Origin: Cytophagaceae bacterium
GTDB taxonomy: Bacteria > Bacteroidota > Bacteroidia > Cytophagales > Spirosomataceae
Direction: 5' to 3'
Assembly: GCA_016722655.1 (NCBI GenBank)
Contig: JADKIR010000004.1
Coordinates: 3,162,001-3,226,000, forward strand
DNA length: 64,000 nt
The position numbers and the translations under genes are program-made. The notes under the pieces are model-generated. The model was not told where the DNA came from, ran no database searches, and was given only the letters and a program-made list of their open reading frames with translations. Of the stretch, positions 1 to 7,089 are shown one piece after another (position 1 is the stretch's first letter; the number at the start of each line of letters is the position of its first letter).

Positions 1-1438
1 CCGGGGTTTCGGTTTTGTTGGCTATTAACCTGGCAGAATATATAAATGCCTTGCAAAAACGAGCCATATAACTCATACTCACATTTTCGGGATTATCAGC
101 TGCCTGATGATAAAACTTACCGATTTCAGCATCAAAAGCAGTCAGTCCCGGAGAATAATTGGGTGCGGGTATTCCTTTTGCTGCCAAACTAACATTATCT
201 GACCTATCAAATAAGTTTTGCTCAGGCACCGGATCATTGATTGCTTCCAAACCTGAAGCACGACTGGCTTCAATTATTTCATTTTCAGCCGTGGTTCTAT
301 CCAGTCCGATAATTGTAACTTTGGTCGAATCATTATAACCGGCTCCGTCACTGTTTAAGTTAAAAACACATTTGTTCAAAGGTATCAGTGGATGCTCGGC
401 ATAATATCGGCTTCCAAGCATGCCCAGCTCTTCACCTGTGTACCCAAGAAGCAAAATTGACCTTTTGGTTTTTTGTTGTGAAAGAGCTTTGGCAGCCATA
501 ATTAATGCGGTTGTTCCGGTCGCATTATCACGTGTACCGTTGAAAACAGAATCATTTTCTGTTATTTTTCCGTATTTTTTTCCTGTACCAATATGATCAA
601 AATGTGCAGAAATTACGATAAATTCTTCCTTTAATTTTGGGTCTGAACCTTCAATTATTCCCGCTACATTGTATGAATTAACAGTACTTTTTACTACTTC
701 AGAAATATCCAGATTAATGGATTTTAAAGGTTTTTCAGAAATCCATTTTGAAAAAGCACTATTTACCCAAATATGAGGAATTTCAGTGGAAAACTCCGGT
801 TTTGCAGAAAGCCTTTCGTTTCCATAATTTCGGGTGATATTGGCAAAAGGAAAATTGAGGTTATAAATTTGAATTAATGCTAATGCCCCGTTTTCCGCAG
901 CAAATTTTATTTTTTTAGCTGATCCGGTTATGTTCTGAAAGGGTTGATTATTGTCCGGAATTCCAAATTGACAAAGCACAATTTTCCCTTTTACATCCAC
1001 TTTTTTGTAATCATTGTGGTTTTCATCAACCCATCCGTATCCTACATAAACCACCTCAGCATTTTCAGCCTTCAGGCCTTTTCCACTTAAAGCTATAAAA
1101 TCTTTTCCCCATTCCAGTTTATCATTTTCTGTCGAAATAGAACCTGTTTTGATTGGTTTCGTAATTTCGAGCGGCACAGGTTGAAGAAAATCCTGATTTT
1201 CACCCATAGGTTTTATCCCCTGCAATCTGAATTGCTCAGCTATGTACCTTGCTGCAATGTTATTTGAGATTTCGCCAGTACGGCGACCAAGCATTTCATT
1301 GGAGGCCAAAAACCTTAAATGGGCTTCAACTTCTTTTACCGAAAGTTTGTTTTCAGGCATTTTAGACAATTTTTGAGCCCTTACCTGAATACCAGTTGTT
1401 ACAAAAAGTAAAAGAATAAACCCTAAGACTTTCTTCAT
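1..1438 (-). CDS. M28 family zinc aminopeptidase (partial, runs off left edge)
   Basis: About 479 codons are visible; the C-terminus lies beyond the window. The protein starts MKKVLGFILLLFVTTG, a Sec signal peptide, so it should be exported. A PA-like insert lies roughly at residues 100-250, before the catalytic domain. Family M28 zinc-site residues can be seen: HFD at 279-281, the aspartate of an RDNATG segment, a GEE pair, a NSDG aspartate, and a histidine in FYHQAADN near the edge. The likely role is releasing N-terminal amino acids from peptides in the periplasm or at the cell surface. It follows metY on the same strand, but a terminator separates them, so it is probably its own unit. Family assignment is firm; substrate is unknown. 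Confidence 0.88.
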   Translation of the reverse strand, partial: MKKVLGFILLLFVTTGIQVRAQKLSKMPENKLSVKEVEAHLRFLASNEMLGRRTGEISNNIAARYIAEQFRLQGIKPMGENQDFLQPVPLEITKPIKTGSISTENDKLEWGKDFIALSGKGLKAENAEVVYVGYGWVDENHNDYKKVDVKGKIVLCQFGIPDNNQPFQNITGSAKKIKFAAENGALALIQIYNLNFPFANITRNYGNERLSAKPEFSTEIPHIWVNSAFSKWISEKPLKSINLDISEVVKSTVNSYNVAGIIEGSDPKLKEEFIVISAHFDHIGTGKKYGKITENDSVFNGTRDNATGTTALIMAAKALSQQKTKRSILLLGYTGEELGMLGSRYYAEHPLIPLNKCVFNLNSDGAGYNDSTKVTIIGLDRTTAENEIIEASRASGLEAINDPVPEQNLFDRSDNVSLAAKGIPAPNYSPGLTAFDAEIGKFYHQAADNPENVSMSYMARFCKAFIYSARLIANKTETP

Positions 1439-1531
1439 ATTTTTAGTTTTTTTTTCAAATGTAATCCAAAATGTATGATTTATTCTACTGAAATATTATG
1501 AATGGAAAACTTGTGTTGATTTTAAAAAAAA

Positions 1532-1560
1532 ACACCCCGACTTTTTGAAAATCGGGGTGT
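1532..1560 (-). terminator. Rho-independent terminator after metY
   Basis: A perfect 9-bp stem, ACACCCCGA with TCGGGGTGT, flanks an 11-nt loop. On the minus strand the stem is followed by a T-rich run (the plus strand shows nine A's just before it). It lies 12 bases beyond the metY stop and about 95 bases before the M28 peptidase start. Confidence 0.85.
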
Positions 1561-1572
1561 AAGATTTTAGAT

Positions 1573-2862
1573 TTAAGATAAGGCTTGAATAATGTCGGCT
1601 TTGATGTCATCAATATGCTCGATTCCTAGCGAAATCCTCAAAAGATTAGGATCAACCCCTGCGGTCAATTGTTCGGCTTCGTTTAATTGTGAATGCGTTG
1701 TAGAGGCAGGATGGATGATTAAAGTTTTGGCATCACCCACATTGGCCAAATGCGAAATAAGCTTTAGACTATTTACAAATTTTTCCGCACGCTCTCTTCC
1801 ACCTTTTAATTTGAAAGACAAAACACCTCCAAAACCACGGGTAAGATATTTTTTTGCAAGATTATGAGTAGGGTGAGAAGAAAGCCCAGGATAGGATACT
1901 GATTTCACATCCTCATGATTATCAAGCCATTGAGCCAGGCTCAAAGCATTTTCACAGGTTCTTTCAACTCTTAATGTGAGTGTTTCAAGCCCTTGTAACA
2001 AAAGAAATGAATTAAACGGTGATTGTGCAGGACCCCAGTCTCTGAGTCCTTCTACACGACAACGAATAATAAACTGAATATTGCCAAATGGACCACCCAC
2101 TCCAAATACGGAATTCAAAACCAATCCATTATAGCTTGGAGAAGGTTCGGTAAATTGTGGATACTTTCCATTGCCCCAGTTGAAAGTGCCGGCGTCCACA
2201 ATAACCCCTCCCATGGTAGTTCCATGACCACCTATCCATTTTGTGGCAGATTCAATCACAACATTGGCACCATATTTTATAGGTTGGCAAATGGCACCTC
2301 CGGCACCAAATGTGTTGTCAACAAACAATGGCAGGTCGAATTTTTTTGCCAAAGCTGCAAATGCTTCAAAATCAGGAACTGTTAGCCCCGGATTTCCTAT
2401 TGTTTCAATATAAAGCAATTTTGTTTTTCCATCAATCAATGATTAGAAGCTCTCCAGGTCGTTTCCTTTGGCAAACCGGGCTTCTACCCCTATGTTTTTG
2501 AAAGAATTTTTAAATTGGTTGTAGGTGCCACCATAGAGAAACGATGATGTCACGAAATTATCACCAACTGTCGTTACATTATTGATGGCGATAAACTGGG
2601 CTGCATGTCCCGAGCTTATTGCCAATGCCGCTACTCCACCTTCCAAAGCCGCAATTCTTTTTTCAAAGACATCATTGGTCGGGTTCATAATTCGGGTATA
2701 TATATTTCCGAATTCCTTTAGTGCGAAAAGGTTGGCCCCATGTTCCGAATTTTTAAACTGATAGGCGGTAGTTTGATAAATTGGTACTGCTCTCGATTGA
2801 GTTACCGGGTCGATTTCTTGTCCAGCGTGAAGCTGGAGCGTTTCAAATCTTAAATCTGACAT
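1573..2862 (-). pseudogene. metY: O-acetylhomoserine sulfhydrylase (metY) interrupted by an in-frame TAA
   Basis: This PLP enzyme of the Cys/Met-metabolism family makes homocysteine (or methionine) from O-acetylhomoserine and sulfide (or methanethiol). The frame from the ATG at 2862 gives 139 codons (SRAVPIYQTTAYQF near the start), then TAA at 2445-2443, then 289 more codons in the same frame with no shift. The second part holds the PLP-lysine segment ESATKWIGGHG. The combined 429 codons match the usual family length of about 430. Homologues have glutamate where the stop falls (ESF-E-x-LID), so one GAA-to-TAA change explains it. I reject the longer start at 2961 because it would read up into the leader. 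A SAM riboswitch lies upstream. It is either a recent pseudogene, a sequencing error, or a read-through case; an in-frame TTG at 2439 could allow weak restart. Confidence 0.85.
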
Positions 2863-2893
2863 TGTTTTGTTGGTTAAAAAATAAATAAAACTC

Positions 2894-2918
2894 TTTGTAA
2901 GGGTAAAAACCTCACAAA
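2894..2918 (-). promoter_or_regulatory. Candidate expression-platform hairpin between SAM riboswitch and metY
   Basis: On the minus strand TTTGTGAGG pairs with CCTTACAAA (one G-T pair and one bulged C) around a short T-rich loop, followed by a T-rich stretch before the metY ATG. Its position suggests the switching terminator of the riboswitch. The T-run is imperfect, so this is tentative. The rest of 2863-3250 outside this hairpin and the aptamer shows no gene. Confidence 0.4.
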
Positions 2919-2976
2919 ACCTTAAACCGATTTTCGGTGTCAGGGTAAACCAAAAGTACAATTACTGTAATTCGCC

Positions 2977-3102
2977 GATTGGTTTATTAGTCCTGAAGGC
3001 ATATAAGCCAATCAGGTAGGTCTTGGCACCAGCCCGAAAAGTTCGGCAGGTTGTCCGGGTTTCATAGAGCCTATTCTCTCCACCCGTCTTTATAAATCAA
3101 TC
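2977..3102 (-). promoter_or_regulatory. SAM-I-type (S-box) riboswitch aptamer upstream of metY
   Basis: Read on the minus strand, the element contains the S-box core: GGGTGGAGAG, then CTCTATGAAACCCGG, ACAACC, and GGTGCCAA after a hairpin. The closing P1 helix is visible as GATTGATTTAT (3102-3092) pairing with ATAAACCAATC (2987-2977). A further hairpin, CCTGA...TTCAGG, sits before the 3' P1 arm. These elements in this order fit SAM-I aptamers, which shut off sulfur-assimilation genes when S-adenosylmethionine is plentiful. The metY ATG lies about 115 bases downstream. Confidence 0.92.
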
Positions 3103-3250
3103 TTAAGGATCAAAAGAAGATTAAGAATTGATGACGCAAATCTAATGAAATTTATAATTACTATACAAATCTTATAGACTATTATTTTTTAAATTATGTA
3201 TAAATAATTTTTAAAAAATTGATAATTAGTTAGTTAAATAATTAAAAAAA

Positions 3251-3952
3251 TTAATGAGGAGTAATGCATTCAGTTTCTACTTTTTGTCCCGGAGCGGTAT
3301 AAAGTGTATGAGTATGGAACATGAATCCTCTGTAGATTAAATAAACACCCAGAATCACATAGGAAATATTCATTACCAAATTAAATTTGTTGCCAATCAA
3401 TTGTCTTAATTTGTGAATTCCCAAACTCAATGGCAACATCAAAGGAATGGTGCCTAAACCAAAGAATGTCATATTTAAGGCAGAATCCTGCCAGGAGCTC
3501 ATCAAAAATGAAGTTGCAAGGGCCGCATACACCATTCCACAAGGTAAAAGTCCATTAACCAAACCAAAACTAAGCTGTGCGAACAATGACTGATTTTTAA
3601 ATATTCGTCCAAAAAAACTTTTAAATATTCCGGTAACCTTATAAAGGCTTGAAACATTAAAAACTTTAAGTTTTAATAAGCCCGGAACCAGAATGTAAAG
3701 TAAAAGTATTATTCCTAAAGCAATAGAAAGTGATTTTTGAGAGATAAAAAAGCTTAATTTTTCACCAAAAAAACCAACACTTGCTCCCAATAAAGAATAA
3801 GTTATTATCCTTCCTCCATTATAAAGAAGCCTGCCAAAAATAAATTTATAAGAATTGTAAGCGGTTTGTGGCAACAATAGTGTCAAAGGGCCACACATAC
3901 CAACGCAGTGGAGACTCCCCACCAAACCCAATAAAAACGCTGCCCAAAACAT
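3251..3952 (-). CDS. Sulfite exporter TauE/SafE family membrane protein of the cbb3 locus
   Basis: A 233-residue polytopic membrane protein with about six hydrophobic segments. It starts MFWAAFLLGLVGSLHCVGMCGPL and repeats a similar motif in the second half (LSFGLVNGLLPCGMVYAAL), the Cys-containing duplicated pattern of DsbD/UreH-like transmembrane domains. It is the last gene of the cbb3 cluster and begins 5 bases after the ccoH stop, so it is almost surely co-transcribed. Relatives beside ccoGH are often thought to help copper or thiol handling during oxidase assembly; the exact role here is inferred from position only. Confidence 0.85.
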   Translation of the reverse strand: MFWAAFLLGLVGSLHCVGMCGPLTLLLPQTAYNSYKFIFGRLLYNGGRIITYSLLGASVGFFGEKLSFFISQKSLSIALGIILLLYILVPGLLKLKVFNVSSLYKVTGIFKSFFGRIFKNQSLFAQLSFGLVNGLLPCGMVYAALATSFLMSSWQDSALNMTFFGLGTIPLMLPLSLGIHKLRQLIGNKFNLVMNISYVILGVYLIYRGFMFHTHTLYTAPGQKVETECITPH

Positions 3953-3957
3953 GGAAT

Positions 3958-4389
3958 TTATAACTGAATTTTCTTTTCCAGATAATATTCTTTGCTTGCA
4001 ATCTCCCAGTTAATTTTTACTGTCCATAGCCCTTTTGGGTACTTTCCGGTATAAATTTTCTGAAATCCATTTGATTCAACCTGAAGAGGAAGTTTAAAGT
4101 CCATATTTTTATCAGAAGGTCTGTAGAAAGTCACAAATCCTTTTCCTTTTTCTGATTCTTTCGCTAAAAATAATGTTAAAGTATCGGATTTTTCTTCAAT
4201 AGAAACGGGCTCCGATAAAGTTTTAACATTCCTCATTCTATTGAGTTTATCTTCGTAGGCGATCTCATCTTCATAGTAATTTTCAGAAACCAAAAATATG
4301 TCTTTTTGCATAACTGATTTTACTACCAGAAAAAGCATAAATACCACAAATCCAATATAAACCAATGTTATTTTATGTCCCCAATTCAT
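3958..4389 (-). CDS. ccoH: FixH/CcoH-like cbb3 oxidase assembly protein
   Basis: A 143-residue protein with one N-terminal membrane helix (MNWGHKITLVYIGFVVFMLFLVV) and an extracytoplasmic domain, the usual FixH layout. I chose the ATG at 4389; an upstream TTG or ATG would run into the palindrome described at 4410-4480. FixH/CcoH proteins help assemble or stabilise the cbb3-type oxidase. It lies between ccoG and the TauE/SafE-like gene. The family is short and variable, so the call rests on both the layout and the strong genomic context. Confidence 0.85.
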   Translation of the reverse strand: MNWGHKITLVYIGFVVFMLFLVVKSVMQKDIFLVSENYYEDEIAYEDKLNRMRNVKTLSEPVSIEEKSDTLTLFLAKESEKGKGFVTFYRPSDKNMDFKLPLQVESNGFQKIYTGKYPKGLWTVKINWEIASKEYYLEKKIQL

Positions 4390-4409
4390 AATATTTGTAT
4401 ATAAAAAAA

Positions 4410-4480
4410 CTGAAACCAACCATTATCTTTCCAAAAGTAGTGAATCTTTTGGAAATTATATAAATTAAGGTTGGTTTCAG
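4410..4480. repeat. Nested perfect palindrome between ccoG and ccoH
   Basis: The outer arms CTGAAACCAACC (4410-4421) and GGTTGGTTTCAG (4469-4480) are perfect 12-base complements. Inside them TTTCCAAAAG (4428-4437) pairs perfectly with CTTTTGGAAA (4446-4455) around an 8-base loop. Transcribed from the minus strand, this would fold 20 bases before the ccoH start. It could be an mRNA stabiliser, a processing site, a partial terminator or a small palindromic repeat. I saw no second copy in the window. Confidence 0.75.
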
Positions 4481-4489
4481 AAAATATGA

Positions 4490-5923
4490 TTAAAACGGTC
4501 CGAGGAAATTGGTTTTTAATTCTTCAATTTCCGCATTATTTTCTATTACTTTGATTTTAATGTTTGTTTTTCTTTTAGTAATCTTTTCTTTTGGAAACTC
4601 AACAAAGAATACTACTTCAGCCCTTGCACCCGGTTTGATTTTTACATCGCTATTTGGACCTACAAACTTCAATACCGCACCGGGCTCATCTGTAACGAGT
4701 TTTAATACTTTAGGATCATTTGATTTATTAACCATTTGAGCATTGTACAAGTTCGTGATTTTTCCATCTTTTTCCTGAAATAGTTGCCCTGGTACACGCA
4801 TTAAAGTAGTTTCGACTGATGTTCGGATAGCAATTAAAATACCGAGGACAGTCAATAATATCGATAATACAACTGTGTAGGCAATCATTCTGATTGTGAA
4901 CTTAAATGGTGTACCTTTTTCGATTGTATCTACTGATGCATATCTGATTAATCCTTTTGGTTTACCCACTTTATCCATAACTTCATCGCATATGTCGATA
5001 CAAGCGGTACAGTTTACACATTCCAGTTGAACTCCGTTTCTAATATCAATCCCGGTTGGGCATACCTGAATACACAATTTACAATCTACACAATCTCCTT
5101 TTGTTTCATCTACCGGTGCATCTTTTTGAGATTTTGTTACTCTACCTCTTGGCTCACCTCTTTTATCATCGTAAATAACTGTCATGGTTTCTCTCGTTAC
5201 CAACACACCTTGTAAGCGGCCATAAGGACAAATAGCTATACATACCTGCTCTCGAAGTCTTGAGAAAACGAAATAAAATAATCCGGTAAAAACAACCAGG
5301 CCTATAAAGCCGCCCATGTTTTCAGAAGGAGGACTTGTAATAAGTGTTTTAACTTTTTCTATTCCCACCAAATATGCCATGGTAATGTGAGAAATAAAAA
5401 TCGAGAAAACAATATAAATAATATGTTTTACGGTCTTTCTCCAGGCTTTGTTAAAGCTTAATGGAGATTCGTCAAATTTCTTTTGTGTGCGGCCTTCGCC
5501 TTCAAGCCAGTTTTCTACCGGTCTGAAAATCATTTCCATAAATACGGTCTGAGGGCAAAGCCATCCGCACCATATTCTACCATAAGTTACTGTAAAAAGT
5601 ATTATAAATACCACAAACGTAACCATTGCCAAACCAAAAATGATAAAGTCCTGAGGCATGAATAGCTGTCCGAAAATGCTGAATTTTCGTTCAAAAACAT
5701 TCGTCATCAATAGAGGCATTCCATTGATTTTGATAAAAGGACCAGCAATAAAAACAACCAGAAAAATTACGGTTGCAATTACTCGCTTGTTAAAAAATGC
5801 CCCTGAAACTTTTTTAGGGTATAACCAGATTCTTTTTCCTGATTTATCGACTGTAGCGAGGGAGTTTCTGAATTCTTCGTCTTCGCTATCTACAAATTCA
5901 TAGATATCTTCGAAATTTTTCAT
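4490..5923 (-). CDS. ccoG: CcoG, cbb3 oxidase accessory iron-sulfur protein
   Basis: A 477-residue membrane-bound ferredoxin-type protein. After a soluble start it has several membrane helices, with the NapH/CcoG-like motif IWCGWLCPQTVFMEM. Two 4Fe-4S sites follow: CVDCKLCIQVCP and CVNCTACIDIC, with CIAICPYGR just before. The C-terminal 120 residues form a periplasmic Ig-like domain, usual for this family. CcoG is a cupric reductase-type factor needed for cbb3 copper delivery in studied proteobacteria. It follows ccoP with a hairpin in the gap and precedes ccoH. Confidence 0.95.
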   Translation of the reverse strand: MKNFEDIYEFVDSEDEEFRNSLATVDKSGKRIWLYPKKVSGAFFNKRVIATVIFLVVFIAGPFIKINGMPLLMTNVFERKFSIFGQLFMPQDFIIFGLAMVTFVVFIILFTVTYGRIWCGWLCPQTVFMEMIFRPVENWLEGEGRTQKKFDESPLSFNKAWRKTVKHIIYIVFSIFISHITMAYLVGIEKVKTLITSPPSENMGGFIGLVVFTGLFYFVFSRLREQVCIAICPYGRLQGVLVTRETMTVIYDDKRGEPRGRVTKSQKDAPVDETKGDCVDCKLCIQVCPTGIDIRNGVQLECVNCTACIDICDEVMDKVGKPKGLIRYASVDTIEKGTPFKFTIRMIAYTVVLSILLTVLGILIAIRTSVETTLMRVPGQLFQEKDGKITNLYNAQMVNKSNDPKVLKLVTDEPGAVLKFVGPNSDVKIKPGARAEVVFFVEFPKEKITKRKTNIKIKVIENNAEIEELKTNFLGPF

Positions 5924-5962
5924 AATGAAGTTAATTATTTATCCAATCAGAGAGTTTTGAAA

Positions 5963-5996
5963 ATACATATCTCCCTGATAGCAAGGAGATATGTAT
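5963..5996 (-). terminator. Strong hairpin between ccoP and ccoG (partial terminator or mRNA stabiliser)
   Basis: ATACATATCTCC (5963-5974) and GGAGATATGTAT (5985-5996) form a perfect 12-bp stem with a 10-base loop. On the minus strand it follows the ccoP stop by about 34 bases and is followed only by a short T run, so full termination is doubtful. It would allow more oxidase than assembly-factor mRNA. Confidence 0.55.
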
Positions 5997-6029
5997 GTTT
6001 ATATTTACAAAAATTTAAAATATTTATTT

Positions 6030-6854
6030 TTATTTTGCTGCTTCAGTTGAATCTGTGGCTGTTGTTGCAGGAGCTTCTCCACCAACTTTTTCACCCTGAG
6101 GAGCTTTAGGATTGGCAGGATTAGTACCTTTTAATCCCATAATATAACTTGCTACATCCTGAATCTGGTTAGGTTTTAAAGTAGCTTTCCATGAGATCAT
6201 TCCTTTTTCAGGTACACCATTTTTGATTGTTGCAAATACATCATTGATGGTTCCACCATGAATCCAATACTCATCGGTAAGGTTTGGTCCAACAGTACCT
6301 TCGCCACCAGCACCATGACATGCAGCACATTTTTCAACAAAAATTGTTTTACCAGCTTCAAGGGCTTTAGGATCAGTGGCAAGAGTAACTGTTTTTTCAT
6401 TAATACTCTCTCCAAGTTTGGCCTGATATGCCTCTACTTCTTTTTTACCTTGTTCCATAGCAATATCATATTCTTGTTTTTGGCTTGGAGACCAGTGGAA
6501 TACATGGTAGTCAAGTAGGTAATATACAGCAAAAATAATAGTACCGTAGAATAAACCCAGCCACCAAGGCGGTAAGTGGTTGTCTAATTCTCTGATTCCA
6601 TCATAATTATGGTCTAACATAACTGTTTCCTCTTTAGCAATTGGAACAGCATCTGTTAATCCTTTCCAGAATCCGCCTTTTCCGGCAGCCTGAGCTACAG
6701 TAGCACTGCTTCCACCCATATTAAGTCTTTTTAATAGCATGAAAATATTCATTACTACAAAGAATAATATAATAGTGAACAGTAGAAGTACCCCCAGTAA
6801 TATAAACTGGAAGAGGTCTTCTCCTGATTTGAAAGATAAATTCATAATTGACAT
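6030..6854 (-). CDS. ccoP: CcoP, cbb3 oxidase diheme-type subunit with a single heme-c motif
   Basis: A 274-residue subunit that passes electrons to the cbb3 oxidase core. Two hydrophobic segments are seen, near residues 12-38 and in WWLGLFYGTIIFAVYYLL, preceded by the CcoP-like HNYDGIRELDNHLPPWW. Only one heme-c site exists, CAACH at 176-180 with a later methionine in KGMISW; classical proteobacterial CcoP has two. The tail is rich in Ala, Pro and Thr. I chose the ATG at 6854; a second ATG at 6845 is equally possible. It follows ccoQ by 26 bases. Confidence 0.93.
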   Translation of the reverse strand: MSIMNLSFKSGEDLFQFILLGVLLLFTIILFFVVMNIFMLLKRLNMGGSSATVAQAAGKGGFWKGLTDAVPIAKEETVMLDHNYDGIRELDNHLPPWWLGLFYGTIIFAVYYLLDYHVFHWSPSQKQEYDIAMEQGKKEVEAYQAKLGESINEKTVTLATDPKALEAGKTIFVEKCAACHGAGGEGTVGPNLTDEYWIHGGTINDVFATIKNGVPEKGMISWKATLKPNQIQDVASYIMGLKGTNPANPKAPQGEKVGGEAPATTATDSTEAAK

Positions 6855-6880
6855 AATTTTCAAAGTTTTATCGATATAAA

Positions 6881-7042
6881 TTAGTCCTCGTCAAGAGGTA
6901 GTTCCTCCATATGTTCTATGTACTTCTTGTCGGCTTTAAATACCATATAACCTAGAATTACAAAGAAACTCACGAATATCAGTAAAGATATAATCGGATA
7001 AACTGACACATCCTGAATAGAATTGAGAGCGTTTTTTATCAT
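6881..7042 (-). CDS. ccoQ: CcoQ-like small cbb3 oxidase membrane subunit
   Basis: A 53-residue protein, MIKNALNSIQDV at the start and EHMEELPLDED at the end, with one membrane helix (PIISLLIFVSFFVILGYMVF) and a charged cytoplasmic tail. It sits between the ccoNO fusion and ccoP, the standard CcoQ position. CcoQ is a small, weakly conserved subunit involved in stability of the oxidase. The call rests on size, topology and position. Confidence 0.85.
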   Translation of the reverse strand: MIKNALNSIQDVSVYPIISLLIFVSFFVILGYMVFKADKKYIEHMEELPLDED

Positions 7043-7089
7043 CTTTTTGTTTATTTTAGGTTGGGTGCATTGCTACACCCAGCCTAGGT

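Noticed and set aside
2443..2961. A metY start at 2961
   Set aside because: It would read leader sequence with no similarity to the family; ATG 2862 starts the conserved SDLRFETLQLHAG segment.
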